This document shows positions 1 through 8,500 of a stretch of DNA of 23,272 nucleotides, in pieces; the stretch's first letter is position 1; every line of letters begins with the position of its first letter. The notes under the pieces were generated by a model, which did no database searches, was not told where the DNA came from, and saw only the letters and a list, made by a program, of their open reading frames with translations. The translations under genes and the position numbers were made by a program. This DNA is from JANXXV01 sp038230275 (GTDB taxonomy: Bacteria; Acidobacteriota; Terriglobia; Bryobacterales; Bryobacteraceae), in assembly GCA_038230275.1 (NCBI GenBank), contig JBBRNO010000104.1, positions 1 to 23,272 on the forward strand, written 5' to 3'.

Positions 1-1
1 C

Positions 2-856
2 TGTTTCGACAACGTGAAGGAAGTGGGAACCACGACGCGCGGCAACCAGGTTTTCCTGAACCAGACGCTGCTCGGCGCCGATCTCAAGATTTGCATCAGC
101 GGCATCAAAGTCCACCAGGACGCCGGCTACGGCGGCGGCGCGAAGGCCATCCTTCCCGGCTTGGCCGCGCTAAAGAGTGTCGAGTACAACCACACGCAGA
201 TCCTCACGAAGGTCAACACTACCGGACCGGTGCGAATCTTCAAAAACGATATGCGTCTGGACATGATCGAAGCCGCGCGCATGGCCAAGGTGGATTACAC
301 TTTGCAGATCATGTACAACCATCACCTACAGCCGATTAACATCTTCGGGGGCGATATTGTCGACGCGCATCACACGGCGTGCCGCCTGGCAGCGAGGACT
401 TATTGCACGCCGACGTTCAAGGACGCCGATATCGTGATAGCCAACGCCTACCCCCAGAACGCCCAGGCTTTCCACGGCGGCCGCTGGATTAACTATTCGG
501 TCCGCGACGGCGGCACGGGCGTGCTGATCGTGCAACACCCTGAAGGACTCGAACCGGTGCACTATCTGAACAACCGCCGCGCGGGGTTAAATGGCGCAAG
601 TTATTTCGATCAGACCGCGAGGCGCCTGGCTGGCGCGGGCCCGGGCCGCGGCGGTAATGCTAAACAGGTAAACAGCATTGTGTATTCGCAGTACATGACC
701 AGAAACCTGAAGAACAATTACCGCGCCGGCACGATATTCTGCGACAAGTGGGAAGACGTCATCGCGAACCTTCGCCGCCTCCACCCGGGCGATGCGCGGG
801 TAGCGGTCTATCCCTATGCCGGCAAGCAGCATCAGGAAATCGAGTTGGACGGGTAA
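2..856 (+). CDS. LarA-like (DUF2088, nickel-pincer racemase family) protein, 5' truncated by window edge
   Basis: The reading frame is already open at the left edge, so the N-terminal part (about 140 residues in the family) lies outside the window. The first in-frame ATG is at 14. Counting from it, H34, K44 and H60 have exactly the spacing of H174, K184 and H200 in lactate racemase LarA, where the lysine carries the nickel-pincer nucleotide and the histidines act in catalysis and Ni binding. They sit in the segment VHQDAGYGGGAK followed by ILPGL. This suggests a cofactor-binding member of the family. Many relatives racemise or epimerise other 2-hydroxy acids, so lactate is not assured. No larB, larC or larE gene is visible nearby. 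The gene ends just before a strong hairpin and is separated by an IS6 element from the sugar locus, so a functional link to that locus is doubtful. Confidence 0.85.
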   Translation, partial: CFDNVKEVGTTTRGNQVFLNQTLLGADLKICISGIKVHQDAGYGGGAKAILPGLAALKSVEYNHTQILTKVNTTGPVRIFKNDMRLDMIEAARMAKVDYTLQIMYNHHLQPINIFGGDIVDAHHTACRLAARTYCTPTFKDADIVIANAYPQNAQAFHGGRWINYSVRDGGTGVLIVQHPEGLEPVHYLNNRRAGLNGASYFDQTARRLAGAGPGRGGNAKQVNSIVYSQYMTRNLKNNYRAGTIFCDKWEDVIANLRRLHPGDARVAVYPYAGKQHQEIELDG

Positions 857-866
857 GATTACGTGG

Positions 867-889
867 GGCAGACCATTTGGTGGTCTGCC
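867..889 (+). terminator. Hairpin 3' of the LarA-like gene
   Basis: A perfect 9-bp stem (GGCAGACCA / TGGTCTGCC) with a 5-nt loop starts 10 bases after the LarA-like stop codon. There is no clear T-run after it, so it may be a weak or Rho-assisted terminator, or serve convergent transcripts from both sides. Confidence 0.55.
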
Positions 890-894
890 GCTGC

Positions 895-1097
895 CTATTC
901 TAGGGGTACCGGTTCCCCGGAGCAGGAACTGCGGCCGCGCCACCGGGGCCGCCTCTTTCTCCCCCCGCCGGCGGGGCGTGCCGGCTGCGTGAGAAACGCT
1001 GCGATGTCCCGCGCGGCCTTGGTTTGCACACCAGGCTTTTGCACGAAGCCGAGATCCCGGAACCAATCGATATACCGGTACTGCCACGTACTGCCAC
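895..1097 (-). pseudogene. Possible C-terminal remnant of a minus-strand gene cut by the IS6 element
   Basis: On the minus strand an open frame ends at a TAG at 895-897 and carries a protein-like stretch (YRYIDWFRDLGF, then KPGVQTKAARDIAAFL) that begins right at the inferred left end of the IS6 element. After it the frame becomes Arg/Pro-rich and low in character. I do not recognise the family. It would be convergent with the LarA-like gene, with the 867-889 hairpin between them. A chance open frame in GC-rich DNA is a real alternative. A second minus-strand frame is also open here. Confidence 0.25.
1078..1097 (+). repeat. Perfect 10-bp tandem duplication at the left edge of the IS6 element
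   Basis: GTACTGCCAC occurs twice head to tail (1078-1087 and 1088-1097), immediately before the inferred left inverted repeat of the IS6 element. It may be a small replication slip or a scar of insertion. It is not matched on the right side, so it is not a target-site duplication. Confidence 0.7.
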
Positions 1098-1897
1098 GGG
1101 AAGTGTTGAAAGTCGGTAGTGCGTTCTGATACGCTTGCGGTTCATGCACTGGAATCGGCCAGCGCAATTCAAAGGACGACATTTTGAAGCCGAAATCATC
1201 ATTCTGTGTGTCCGTTGGTATCTCCGGTTTGGGCTGAGCTTCCGAAACTTGGAAGAGATGATGGTCGAACGCAACCTTACCGTCGACCATGTCACGATCT
1301 GGCGCTGGGTGCAGCGCTATGCACCGGAACTGCGCCATCGCTGCCTCCGGGAACTGCGCCCGACCAATCGGTCGTGGCGCGTGGACGAAACGTACCTTCG
1401 AGTCGCAGGTAAGGTGGACCTATTTGTATCGAGCGGTAGATTCCACGGATGCCACGATTGATTTTCACCTTGCGGCGAAACGGGACGCTGCCGCTGCGAA
1501 GCGCTTCTTCCAGAAGGCATTGCGGTCCGTTGGACACCCACGTCCGCGGGTGATCAACGTGGATGGGAATCCGTCCTATCCCAAGGTCATTGGAGAACTC
1601 AAGCGCGCTGGAGAACTCGGACAACGTTGCCGGTGTCGCCCGGTGCGCTACCTGAACAACATAGTGGAGCAGGATCACCGAGCGATCAAACGGCGGGTGA
1701 GAGCCAGTCAGTGGTTTCGATCCTTTGATGCGGCGGCGAGAACGATTCAGGGTATCGAGACGACGAACATGATTCGCAAAGGACAGATTAGATGGTTGCC
1801 GAAAGACGATATCAGCGGGCAGATCGCCTTCGTTGCAAGGCTCTTTGGTCTGACCTCCATTGCGTGATGTCGAGAACGAACAATTTCTCACACTCCG
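1098..1897 (+). mobile_element. IS6-family insertion sequence (IS26-type DDE), degenerate
   Basis: The element is defined by its transposase remnant. The proposed ends are a weak imperfect inverted repeat: the left end begins GGAAGTGTTGAAAGT near 1099, and the reverse complement of the right end reads GGAGTGTGAGAAATT near 1896. About two thirds of the bases match over about 21 positions, with one gap. The resulting length of about 800 bp is normal for IS6 elements. No 8-bp target duplication could be found at these borders, which fits an old insertion, a rearranged one, or slightly wrong ends. It lies between the LarA-like gene and the 3' end of the minus-strand sugar operon. Confidence 0.6.
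1144..1867 (+). pseudogene. IS6-family transposase, broken by a +1 frameshift
   Basis: The N-terminal half reads from ATG 1144 (or TTG 1135) and contains the IS6 hallmarks FRNLEEMMVERNL and HVTIWRWVQRY, plus the first catalytic Asp in VDETY. The C-terminal half continues one base over, from about 1415, with YLYRAVDSTDATIDF, the second Asp in INVDGNPSYP, the catalytic Glu in YLNNIVEQDHRAIKRR, and the tail IRWLPKDD. One extra base near 1414 (after GGT AAG) separates the halves, so the DDE triad is split across two frames. IS6 transposases are normally a single frame of about 230-240 residues, and I see no A-run slippery site that would suggest programmed shifting. The gene is therefore probably dead unless the extra base is a sequencing error. 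Confidence 0.9.
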
Positions 1898-2054
1898 GAT
1901 TTCAAGTTTGCAACGCATCCGGCTTGAGCACCAACGTGACCATCGCCACCTTCGGAAGGTCTACAAATCCGCAGACAAACATCCGCGCAACATCGAGTTC
2001 AGTCTGCGCTTTCAGTTCAAACCGGCGGATATCCGAAGCAGCCAGAACTTCGGC

Positions 2055-3521
2055 CTAGTCCGTCGCCGGCCCAGTACGATACATGTCGTTGCCGGCAATC
2101 TCTTTCAGCTCCCAGCCTTTCCGATACTCCCGGCGAAGATATTGGTTGGCTTCTTGGCAGTTCGTAACTCGAAAGGCCAGGGAGTCCCATTCGATCCGAT
2201 GGCCCGCTCGTAGGGCTACGTTACCCAATTGGTATGCTTCCGTGAATGGACCGGCATAGCCGAAGTGACAGGGAGCCTGTTTGCCCGCCTTGATCGCGGT
2301 CGCCCAATCCTTATGGACCTCTTCGCGGCCCCACTCTTGTTGCGGTGGAGGTGGGGGCGCCTCTACCATCGTACCGGCATATGGACCACGTCCCGCCGGG
2401 TAGCTTCCTTTGGTGCCAATCCAAACCATGCCGCCCGCTCCACCCCGCAAGGGAGGCGCGGTGTTCGGCGCGAGGCCGGCCGCACTGGGTGGCGGCACGG
2501 GCGGGCGCACGGCGGCGATTCCCGGAGGCAGCGGCTTGGTGCCGTCGTACCAATGGATCGACAATGGCGGGTGAATTCCGCGAGCGGCGTAGTCGAAGCG
2601 GATCACGCTCCAGGCCGGATACATTTCCTTTCTCATGCCAGAGGTCTCGACTACCTCGACTGCCGAAGGCGCTCCTAGGTCCAGAGCCAAAAAGATGACA
2701 TTCATGCCGTGTGGAGCGATGTCTCCCATGGCGCCGCTGCCGAACTCGCTCCAGCCACGCCATGAGAAAGGATGATACAAAGTTCCCTTGGGCCCCATCA
2801 TCCTCTTATTTTCCGGGTTAAAGACAGGATGACCCTCCGGCCACACTGACTGATAAGGACGCACGGCAGCGGTGCCGAGCCAGAGGTCCCAGTTCAGCGT
2901 TGACGGCACGGGATCGTCGCCGGGCACCCGATCATATCCCTGCGGCCATATGGGACGATCTGTCGCCATGTAAACATCGGTGATTTCACCGATTACGCCG
3001 GATTGAATCAGTTCCACCGTACGAAGCACCCTGGGCTCAGCGCTGGTCTGGGTTCCCATCTGGGTAATGACCTTTGTCGCGGCAGCAACCTTTGCCATGA
3101 TGCGGGCCTCATGCACAGACTTGCAGAGGGGCTTCTGACAATAGGTGTTCAGGCCGTGCTTCATGGCGTAGACGCTGATATAAGCGTGATTGTGATCGGG
3201 GGTGGCGACCACCACACCGTCCAGTTTTTCCTTCTCGATCATCTTGCGGAAGTCGGTGTATTTCTTAGCTCCCGGATACTCCGCTCCGCGCTTGTCGAGG
3301 ATGGTGGAATCGACATCGCACAACGCGGCGATGTTCTCGCCCAACGCATTAAACGTCTTGGCGTCTACGCCACCCATGCCGGTAAGACCGATAATTCCGA
3401 GGTTTAGCTTGTCGTTGGCCGCATATCCGCGGGCCAGACCGGCCGGCAGGATCATGAAAGCCCCGGCAGTCTTGAGAGCATCGCGCCGCGAGATGCCCTT
3501 TCCCGATTCGATTTCTTGCAT
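2055..3521 (-). CDS. Tat-exported Gfo/Idh/MocA family oxidoreductase
   Basis: This 488-residue protein begins with a twin-arginine signal (SRRDALKTAGAFMILPAG, about residues 11-30) and then a Rossmann NAD(P)-binding fold (NLGIIGLTGMGGV, about 41-53). TPDHNHA follows in the usual nucleotide-binding loop, with QKPL where most relatives have EKP. The C-terminal half matches the bacterial-type Gfo/Idh/MocA C-terminal domain, interrupted by proline-rich segments (PPVPPPSAAG and APPPPPQQEW). Gfo/Idh enzymes oxidise or reduce sugar hydroxyls, and Tat export implies folding with cofactor before secretion, as in glucose-fructose oxidoreductase. The ATG has a strong AGGAGG five bases upstream. It is last in a three-gene operon, 23 bases after the ROK kinase stop. 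Its exact substrate cannot be read from the sequence. Confidence 0.93.
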   Translation of the reverse strand: MQEIESGKGISRRDALKTAGAFMILPAGLARGYAANDKLNLGIIGLTGMGGVDAKTFNALGENIAALCDVDSTILDKRGAEYPGAKKYTDFRKMIEKEKLDGVVVATPDHNHAYISVYAMKHGLNTYCQKPLCKSVHEARIMAKVAAATKVITQMGTQTSAEPRVLRTVELIQSGVIGEITDVYMATDRPIWPQGYDRVPGDDPVPSTLNWDLWLGTAAVRPYQSVWPEGHPVFNPENKRMMGPKGTLYHPFSWRGWSEFGSGAMGDIAPHGMNVIFLALDLGAPSAVEVVETSGMRKEMYPAWSVIRFDYAARGIHPPLSIHWYDGTKPLPPGIAAVRPPVPPPSAAGLAPNTAPPLRGGAGGMVWIGTKGSYPAGRGPYAGTMVEAPPPPPQQEWGREEVHKDWATAIKAGKQAPCHFGYAGPFTEAYQLGNVALRAGHRIEWDSLAFRVTNCQEANQYLRREYRKGWELKEIAGNDMYRTGPATD

Positions 3522-3544
3522 TGTTTCCTCCTACTTTCCTGAAT

Positions 3545-4531
3545 TCAGACCGCTATTTTCCTTTGAGGAACTTCCGCGGCCGCCAGCGCGATCCCGCCCA
3601 GCAGCCCAGCTTTGTCCCCAAGTGAAGATCGTTCAATGCGCACGTCATCGACTGGAAACATACGGACGCGAACATTGATCTCAGCGCGCACCGGTTCCAG
3701 CAGCAACTCGTCTAAAGCGGCCACGCTGCCGCCCAGGACCACCAGCTCCGGATGCAGCACGTTGATGACGTTCGCAATGCCGATACCCAGCCAACGGCCG
3801 GCTTGAGCGATGGCATCGCGCACGGCGTGATCTCCGGCCAGCGCTGCGAGGCCCAGTTCCCGAGGCGTAATCGCGGCAATGTTTCCGGACACGATTTCGA
3901 ACAGAGCGGGCGCCAGGCCGGTTTGCAATAAACGGACCCCTTCGGCGACTAGGGCGGGGCCGCTGGCCAGCGTTTCGAGACAGCCGCGATTGCCGCAACC
4001 GCACAGACGTCCATCGGGCTGCATGGTTTGATGTCCCAACTCGCCCGCGGCGCCCAGGGGCCCCAACCTGAGTTTGTGGTCGATGACGATACCGCCGCCG
4101 ATGCCGGTTCCGATGGTGAAGAAGGCCATGCTATCTACAGACTGGCCGCGCCCAAATGTGAACTCGCCCAACGCGGCCATGCGGGCGTCGTTCAGCAGGA
4201 ATACGGGACAGCCGAGATTGGACGAGAGAATATCCGCGACCGGCACGTCACTCCACTGCGTGGGGAGATTGGGCATAAACCGGGCGATGCCCCGCCGCAC
4301 ATCAACCAAGCCGGGTAGCCCCATCCCGATCGCGGACGGCTGCACACCCGCACGGTATCTCAGGTCGCGTATGAGTGCTGCCACGCGCTGCAGAACCGCT
4401 TCTGGCCCCTGGTGAGAACTAGTCGGGATACGCTCGTCGCAGACAATTTCGCCATCCGAACGCCCTAAGGCGCAGGCGACCTTGGTGCCGCCCAGATCGA
4501 CACTGGCGAAAAGCTCCGTAGACGTTCGCAT
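3545..4531 (-). CDS. ROK family sugar kinase (glucokinase/fructokinase-like)
   Basis: A 328-residue ROK protein of normal length. It has the N-terminal phosphate-binding motif DLGGTK (residues 12-17), the catalytic Asp region LLNDARMAALGE, the GTGIGGGI motif, ELGHQ, and the ROK zinc motif CGCGNRGCLET. ROK members are cytoplasmic hexose or N-acyl-hexosamine kinases, or repressors. This one has no N-terminal helix-turn-helix, so a kinase is more likely. It is the middle gene of the minus-strand operon, 14 bases after the GntR regulator and 23 before the Gfo/Idh gene. That placement suggests it phosphorylates the sugar released by the locus. The ATG at 4531 lacks a strong Shine-Dalgarno, so translational coupling to the upstream gene is possible. 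The substrate is not determinable here. Confidence 0.92.
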   Translation of the reverse strand: MRTSTELFASVDLGGTKVACALGRSDGEIVCDERIPTSSHQGPEAVLQRVAALIRDLRYRAGVQPSAIGMGLPGLVDVRRGIARFMPNLPTQWSDVPVADILSSNLGCPVFLLNDARMAALGEFTFGRGQSVDSMAFFTIGTGIGGGIVIDHKLRLGPLGAAGELGHQTMQPDGRLCGCGNRGCLETLASGPALVAEGVRLLQTGLAPALFEIVSGNIAAITPRELGLAALAGDHAVRDAIAQAGRWLGIGIANVINVLHPELVVLGGSVAALDELLLEPVRAEINVRVRMFPVDDVRIERSSLGDKAGLLGGIALAAAEVPQRKIAV

Positions 4532-4545
4532 AGGCTGGCGGAGTC

Positions 4546-5334
4546 CTACAGCGGACTGTTCTTGGCGCCCAGAAATTTGCCGCTAGCGTGAGCGGCGCCC
4601 TGAATGCCGCCGAGCCGGTTGTGAAACTCATAGGCGTCGCCGCGATAGAGCGTTCGCTCGGACCAGAGCGGTCTATGCTCGGTCAAATATCCGACTGATT
4701 GAATCAACATCCCGGCGGCGCCGTCGCGAAGCCCCAGTGCCCGAGCATCAGCGCCTCGCGTGTTGACGGCCCGGATACTCTCGTCCGCGCTTTCAATGGG
4801 AAGCCGGTATTTTTCAGTCCACACCGCGTAGAGGGATCCGCAGATGTCCTCGCGAGTTAAGCCGGGACAGTATTCCGCAACGACGTAGCGCTTTTCGAGG
4901 ATGACGGGTTGAGCATCGGCCAGACGAAGCCGCTCCATGTAGTAGAGCACCGTTTCCGGTCTGGCCTCCAAAAGTTCGGGAACGTCGTCGAGAACGTCTT
5001 TGGCCTGGACCGATTCGAATTGGAAAACCTCGGTGCTGGGTTGCTTGCCGGCGGCCAAACTTTTATCCGTGAAGCTCACCAATGCGCGCAGGTTGTAATC
5101 CAGAGAGCGCCCACGCAGGAATGTTCCAACGCCTTTACGGAATTCGAGCAGACCTTCTGAAACCAGGTTGGAGAGCGCTTTGTTGGCGGTGGCGCGGCTG
5201 ACTCCGAAACGCTCGCAGATTTGGCGTTCGGTGAGAAACCTGGCTCCGATGCGCGATTCAGCCGAGGAAATCAGCCGACGCAACTCTTGATTCAGTTGCT
5301 GGTAGATCGGCTCCTTTACTATGTTAGACGTCAT
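4546..5334 (-). CDS. GntR-family transcriptional regulator with UTRA ligand-binding domain (HutC type)
   Basis: This 262-residue protein has a GntR winged helix in its first 75 residues (EPIYQQLNQELRRLI, then LTERQICERFGVSRATANKALSNL and GTFLRG). A UTRA effector domain follows, about residues 90-245 (VLYYMERLRLADAQPV, ILEKRYV, then RTLYRGDAYEF). UTRA domains of this subfamily usually bind sugars, sugar phosphates or other small metabolites. It is the first gene of the minus-strand operon and is transcribed away from the TonB receptor. The palindromes between the two divergent promoters are its likely binding sites, making it the candidate autoregulator and regulator of both arms. The start at 5334 keeps the complete winged helix, but its ribosome-binding site is weak. 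Confidence 0.92.
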   Translation of the reverse strand: MTSNIVKEPIYQQLNQELRRLISSAESRIGARFLTERQICERFGVSRATANKALSNLVSEGLLEFRKGVGTFLRGRSLDYNLRALVSFTDKSLAAGKQPSTEVFQFESVQAKDVLDDVPELLEARPETVLYYMERLRLADAQPVILEKRYVVAEYCPGLTREDICGSLYAVWTEKYRLPIESADESIRAVNTRGADARALGLRDGAAGMLIQSVGYLTEHRPLWSERTLYRGDAYEFHNRLGGIQGAAHASGKFLGAKNSPL

Positions 5335-5367
5335 CTGGCTAGGCCACTCATCAGGTGGTCTTGATCC

Positions 5368-5396
5368 TTTATCGCTCAGTCAAGTTGGAGTGTCAA
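5368..5396 (-). promoter_or_regulatory. Sigma70-like promoter for the GntR-ROK-Gfo/Idh operon
   Basis: Read on the minus strand, TTGACA (5396-5391) is followed after a 17-base spacer by GATAAA (5373-5368). This is a consensus -35 box and a 4/6 match to the -10 consensus. It would start transcription roughly 25-30 bases before the GntR ATG. It is inferred from sequence only. Confidence 0.6.
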
Positions 5397-5404
5397 CAAT
5401 TATT

Positions 5405-5420
5405 TGAACGTTCATATGAA
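5405..5420. promoter_or_regulatory. Overlapping palindromic operator candidate
   Basis: Two perfect 10-bp palindromes overlap by four bases: TGAACGTTCA (5405-5414) and TTCATATGAA (5411-5420). They lie in AT-rich DNA exactly between the -35 boxes of the two divergent promoters. A dimeric regulator bound here could control both transcripts. The adjacent GntR/UTRA protein is the natural candidate, but the site does not clearly match a known HutC-type consensus. Confidence 0.55.
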
Positions 5421-5426
5421 TTTTCG

Positions 5427-5456
5427 TTGACATCGTTGCCAGGCTCGGTGTATAAA
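5427..5456 (+). promoter_or_regulatory. Sigma70-like promoter for the TonB-receptor gene series
   Basis: TTGACA (5427-5432) is separated by 18 bases from TATAAA (5451-5456). This is a full-consensus -35 and a 5/6 match at -10. The start of transcription would be near 5463, giving a leader of about 60 bases. It is the only strong promoter seen ahead of the long plus-strand gene series. Confidence 0.7.
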
Positions 5457-5465
5457 AACAAGTAC

Positions 5466-5478
5466 GTGGCTCAGCCAC
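5466..5478 (+). promoter_or_regulatory. Stem-loop at the extreme 5' end of the receptor mRNA
   Basis: GTGGC-TCA-GCCAC forms a 5-bp stem with a 3-nt loop within a few bases of the predicted transcription start. Such 5'-terminal hairpins can protect mRNA from 5'-dependent decay. A role here is inference. Confidence 0.4.
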
Positions 5479-5521
5479 CTCAAAACTGCTTAAATTCTTC
5501 CATGAAAGAAGGGGCGCCTGT

Positions 5522-8500
5522 CTGAAGAGATATTTTACGTGTTTTTCGGTGTTCCTGTTTGTGACGATTTTGGGAATCAGCCAGGACCGGGGCACCATTC
5601 GAGGGACTGTCACCGATGAGAGTGGAGCCTCGGTTCCGGATGCGACCGTTACGACGCGGAATATCGGCACCGGCGTACAGCAGACGGCCCAGACGAACGC
5701 GGAGGGAACCTACACCTTCCTGTACATGCAAGTAGGCGACTATACGGTAACGACTGAGAAAGTGGGTTTCCGAAAAGCCGAAGCCACCGGCGTCCGCGTG
5801 GATGTGGCGACCGTCGCCGATGTGAACGTGAAACTGTCGGTGGGCACGGTGGACCAGACGGTGGACGTAACGGCCACCACTCCCCTGCTCGAAGTCACCG
5901 GAAGCAATCTCGGGAAAGTGGTCTCCACCAAGGCGATCAGCGATCTGCCGCTCTTCATCAGCGGCGGCAGCGTCCGCAGTAACCTGGCCTTTGTGATTCT
6001 CACGCCAGGCGTGATCGGCCCTGCCAATAATCCGCGCATCGGCGGAGGCTTGCTCGACGGGCAAAGCGAACAGTTGGACGGCGCGGAATCCAACAGCGAA
6101 CGCCGCAACGACCCGGCCATGAACGGCGTCAGCGTGGAGGGCATGGAGGAGTTCAAAGTGCAAAGCTCGGGGTATTCCGCCGAGTACGGACGCACTTCGA
6201 ATGGCGTGATCAACTGGGTTACTAAATCGGGAACCAATGCGGTGCACGGCAGCGCGTTCGTTTTCAACAGGAATGAAGTCTTCAACGCGCGTGGGTTTAC
6301 TTTTGCCGCATCCAAAAGGCCGATTGTAAGGCAATGGAATCCGGGCGGAAGCCTTGGAGGACCCATAGTCATTCCTAGAGTATTCGACGGACGCAACAAG
6401 GCATTTTTCTTCTTTGCGTATGAAAAAGCCTCGACCAGAAACGGTCAATCCACCGCGCTGGCCAACCTGCCGATCGCTCAGTGGCGCAATGGCGACTTAC
6501 GTACCAACGTGGACTCGACCGGAAAAACGATTCCGCTTTACGATCCCTTTGACGCCAATGGAAAGATCATTCCGAACGCGGCGGACCGCCCGCGCATGCA
6601 ATGTAACGGCGTACTGGACGTCATCTGTCCGAACCGCATTGATGCCATTGCAAAGCTCAATATGGCTCTGCTGCCGCAACCTGACGATCCGAACTCGATT
6701 ACCAATAATTATCGATCCCGCAGTTACTCGACGTCCCGATCGGGGCTGCCCTCGATTAAGTTGGACTATGTTTTCACCGATAAACATCGCGTCAGCTTTT
6801 TGTACAGCCACTTCTTCAGCCCCGCCACGCCGAGTATCAACACCTTCCAAGGAGTTCCGGGCAGTGGTTTTCCTTCGGAACAATTAGTCGAATACTACCG
6901 GATCAACGACGACTACACCATCACGCCGAACCTGCTGAACCACTTCACCGTCGGCTATAACCACCGGCACATTATTGAAGCCCCCGACTACGTAAGCCAA
7001 GCTCCGGCGGATTGGGCCCGAGCTACCTATATACCTGGGACGGTGACCCCACTGGTTGCGGGAACCTCCAGCAGATACGACGTGGCGGGAATCACTTGGG
7101 GGAATAGCGTGTTCACCGACTCGCGCCAAAGGACCACGAATTTCAAGGAACAATTGGCGTGGTTGCATGGTAGACACAGTGTCAAATTCGGAATGGACTA
7201 TTTGCGAGGGATCTACCGGCGGCTGGATTACAACAACGCTTACGGCAGCGTCAGTTTCAGCGCCGCTGGAACTGGGAATCCAAATGTCGGTACCAGCGGG
7301 TCCGATTTTGCGTCCTTCCTCCTGGGTGCTGCTAGCGGCGGCGGGTTCCGATACCCGGACGACACGGCATTCTTCTGGCCCTACTACGCCTGGTATGTGC
7401 AAGATGACATCAAGGTCAACCAAAAGTTCACATTGAATATCGGACTCCGATACGAGATACCGGTTCCCAAGGAAGAACGGCACCATCACAACTCCAATTT
7501 CTGCCCCACCTGTCCGAATGCCGCCGCAGGCGGACTGTTGGGAGCCATGGTTTACGCGGGCGTGAATGGCGTGCCAGAGCGGTTTGGCGAAACGAGATTC
7601 AACGCCTGGGGCCCGCGACTGGCTTTGGCGTATCAGCTTAACTCGAAGACAGTGATTCGCGCCGGTGGATCGATTTATTACCAACCGGCGCGCGAAGATG
7701 GAAACGCCGACAACGGCATTCAAGGTTTCGGCGGAACTTTCGGCTCAGTTGGGAACGCCCTCTCCAATGGGATTTCGTACTTTGTCAAAGATGGTTTCAC
7801 GTCTTTTGGCCCCCAAATCGCGGCGCTCCGGCCGCCGATCTCCGATCCCGCCACGCTCAGCGCGAATCTGATCAACCAGAGCCCCTTCTACTTCAACCCG
7901 ACGGCCGGCAGAGTCCCATATTTCGGGGATTGGAATCTCACCGTTGAGCGCACTGTAACTGCGCACTCGGTATTCCGAGCGAGTTATCACGCCACCATCG
8001 GGAATAAGCTGCTTTCCAGGCAGCAGTCTCAAAACCAACTGGATCCGAAGTATTGGTCCATCTACGGAACCCTCTTGGGCCAGCCGGTCAGCACTCTTCT
8101 CAATACCCCCAGTTCCCTCGCCATACTCAACGCGAACGGATTCAAGGTGCCGTTTCCGGCATTCAACACCGGCCTACAACTGCAACAGGCGCTTCGTCCA
8201 TACCCGCAGTATTCCGGTATCGGGAGCGATGCGGGAGGCCAAAACGACGGGCATATGACGTTCCATGCCCTGGAGACCAGCTTTGAGCATCGTTTCGATC
8301 GAGGCTTGTTTGTATTGTTCTCTTACACTTTCTGCAAATTGATCTCCGGTTCCAATGGCGAGGATGCGAATAGGACCAGCGACGGAGCGGTGCAGAACCA
8401 GTACAACCGCCGCCTGGACAAAGCCGTCGCGAGCCAGGACACACCCCACAATATTCGTCTCAGCTACGTTTACGAGTTACCCATTGGCAGAGGAAAGGCC

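Noticed and set aside
587..1087. Minus-strand open frame of 166 codons over the LarA-like 3' end and the following gap
   Set aside because: Half of it lies antisense to the conserved LarA-like gene, and the rest is Arg/Pro/Gly-rich with no domain. It is a typical GC-rich shadow frame.
1098..1897. Programmed frameshift in the IS6 transposase
   Set aside because: IS6 transposases are normally made from a single frame, and there is no A-run or other slippery heptamer with a stimulatory hairpin at the shift.
1860..2213. Plus-strand open frame of 117 codons between the IS6 element and the Gfo/Idh gene
   Set aside because: It overlaps the conserved C-terminus of the Gfo/Idh gene, has no ribosome-binding site and no family character.
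5331..5370. Possible riboswitch or attenuator in the divergent leader (CCAC-TCATCAG-GTGG inverted repeat)
   Set aside because: The repeat has only 4-bp arms and the leaders are too short for a known riboswitch class.
5480..6448. Minus-strand open frame of 322 codons opposite the TonB receptor start
   Set aside because: It is antisense to the signal peptide and conserved plug domain, covers the receptor's promoter-proximal leader and has no recognisable motif.
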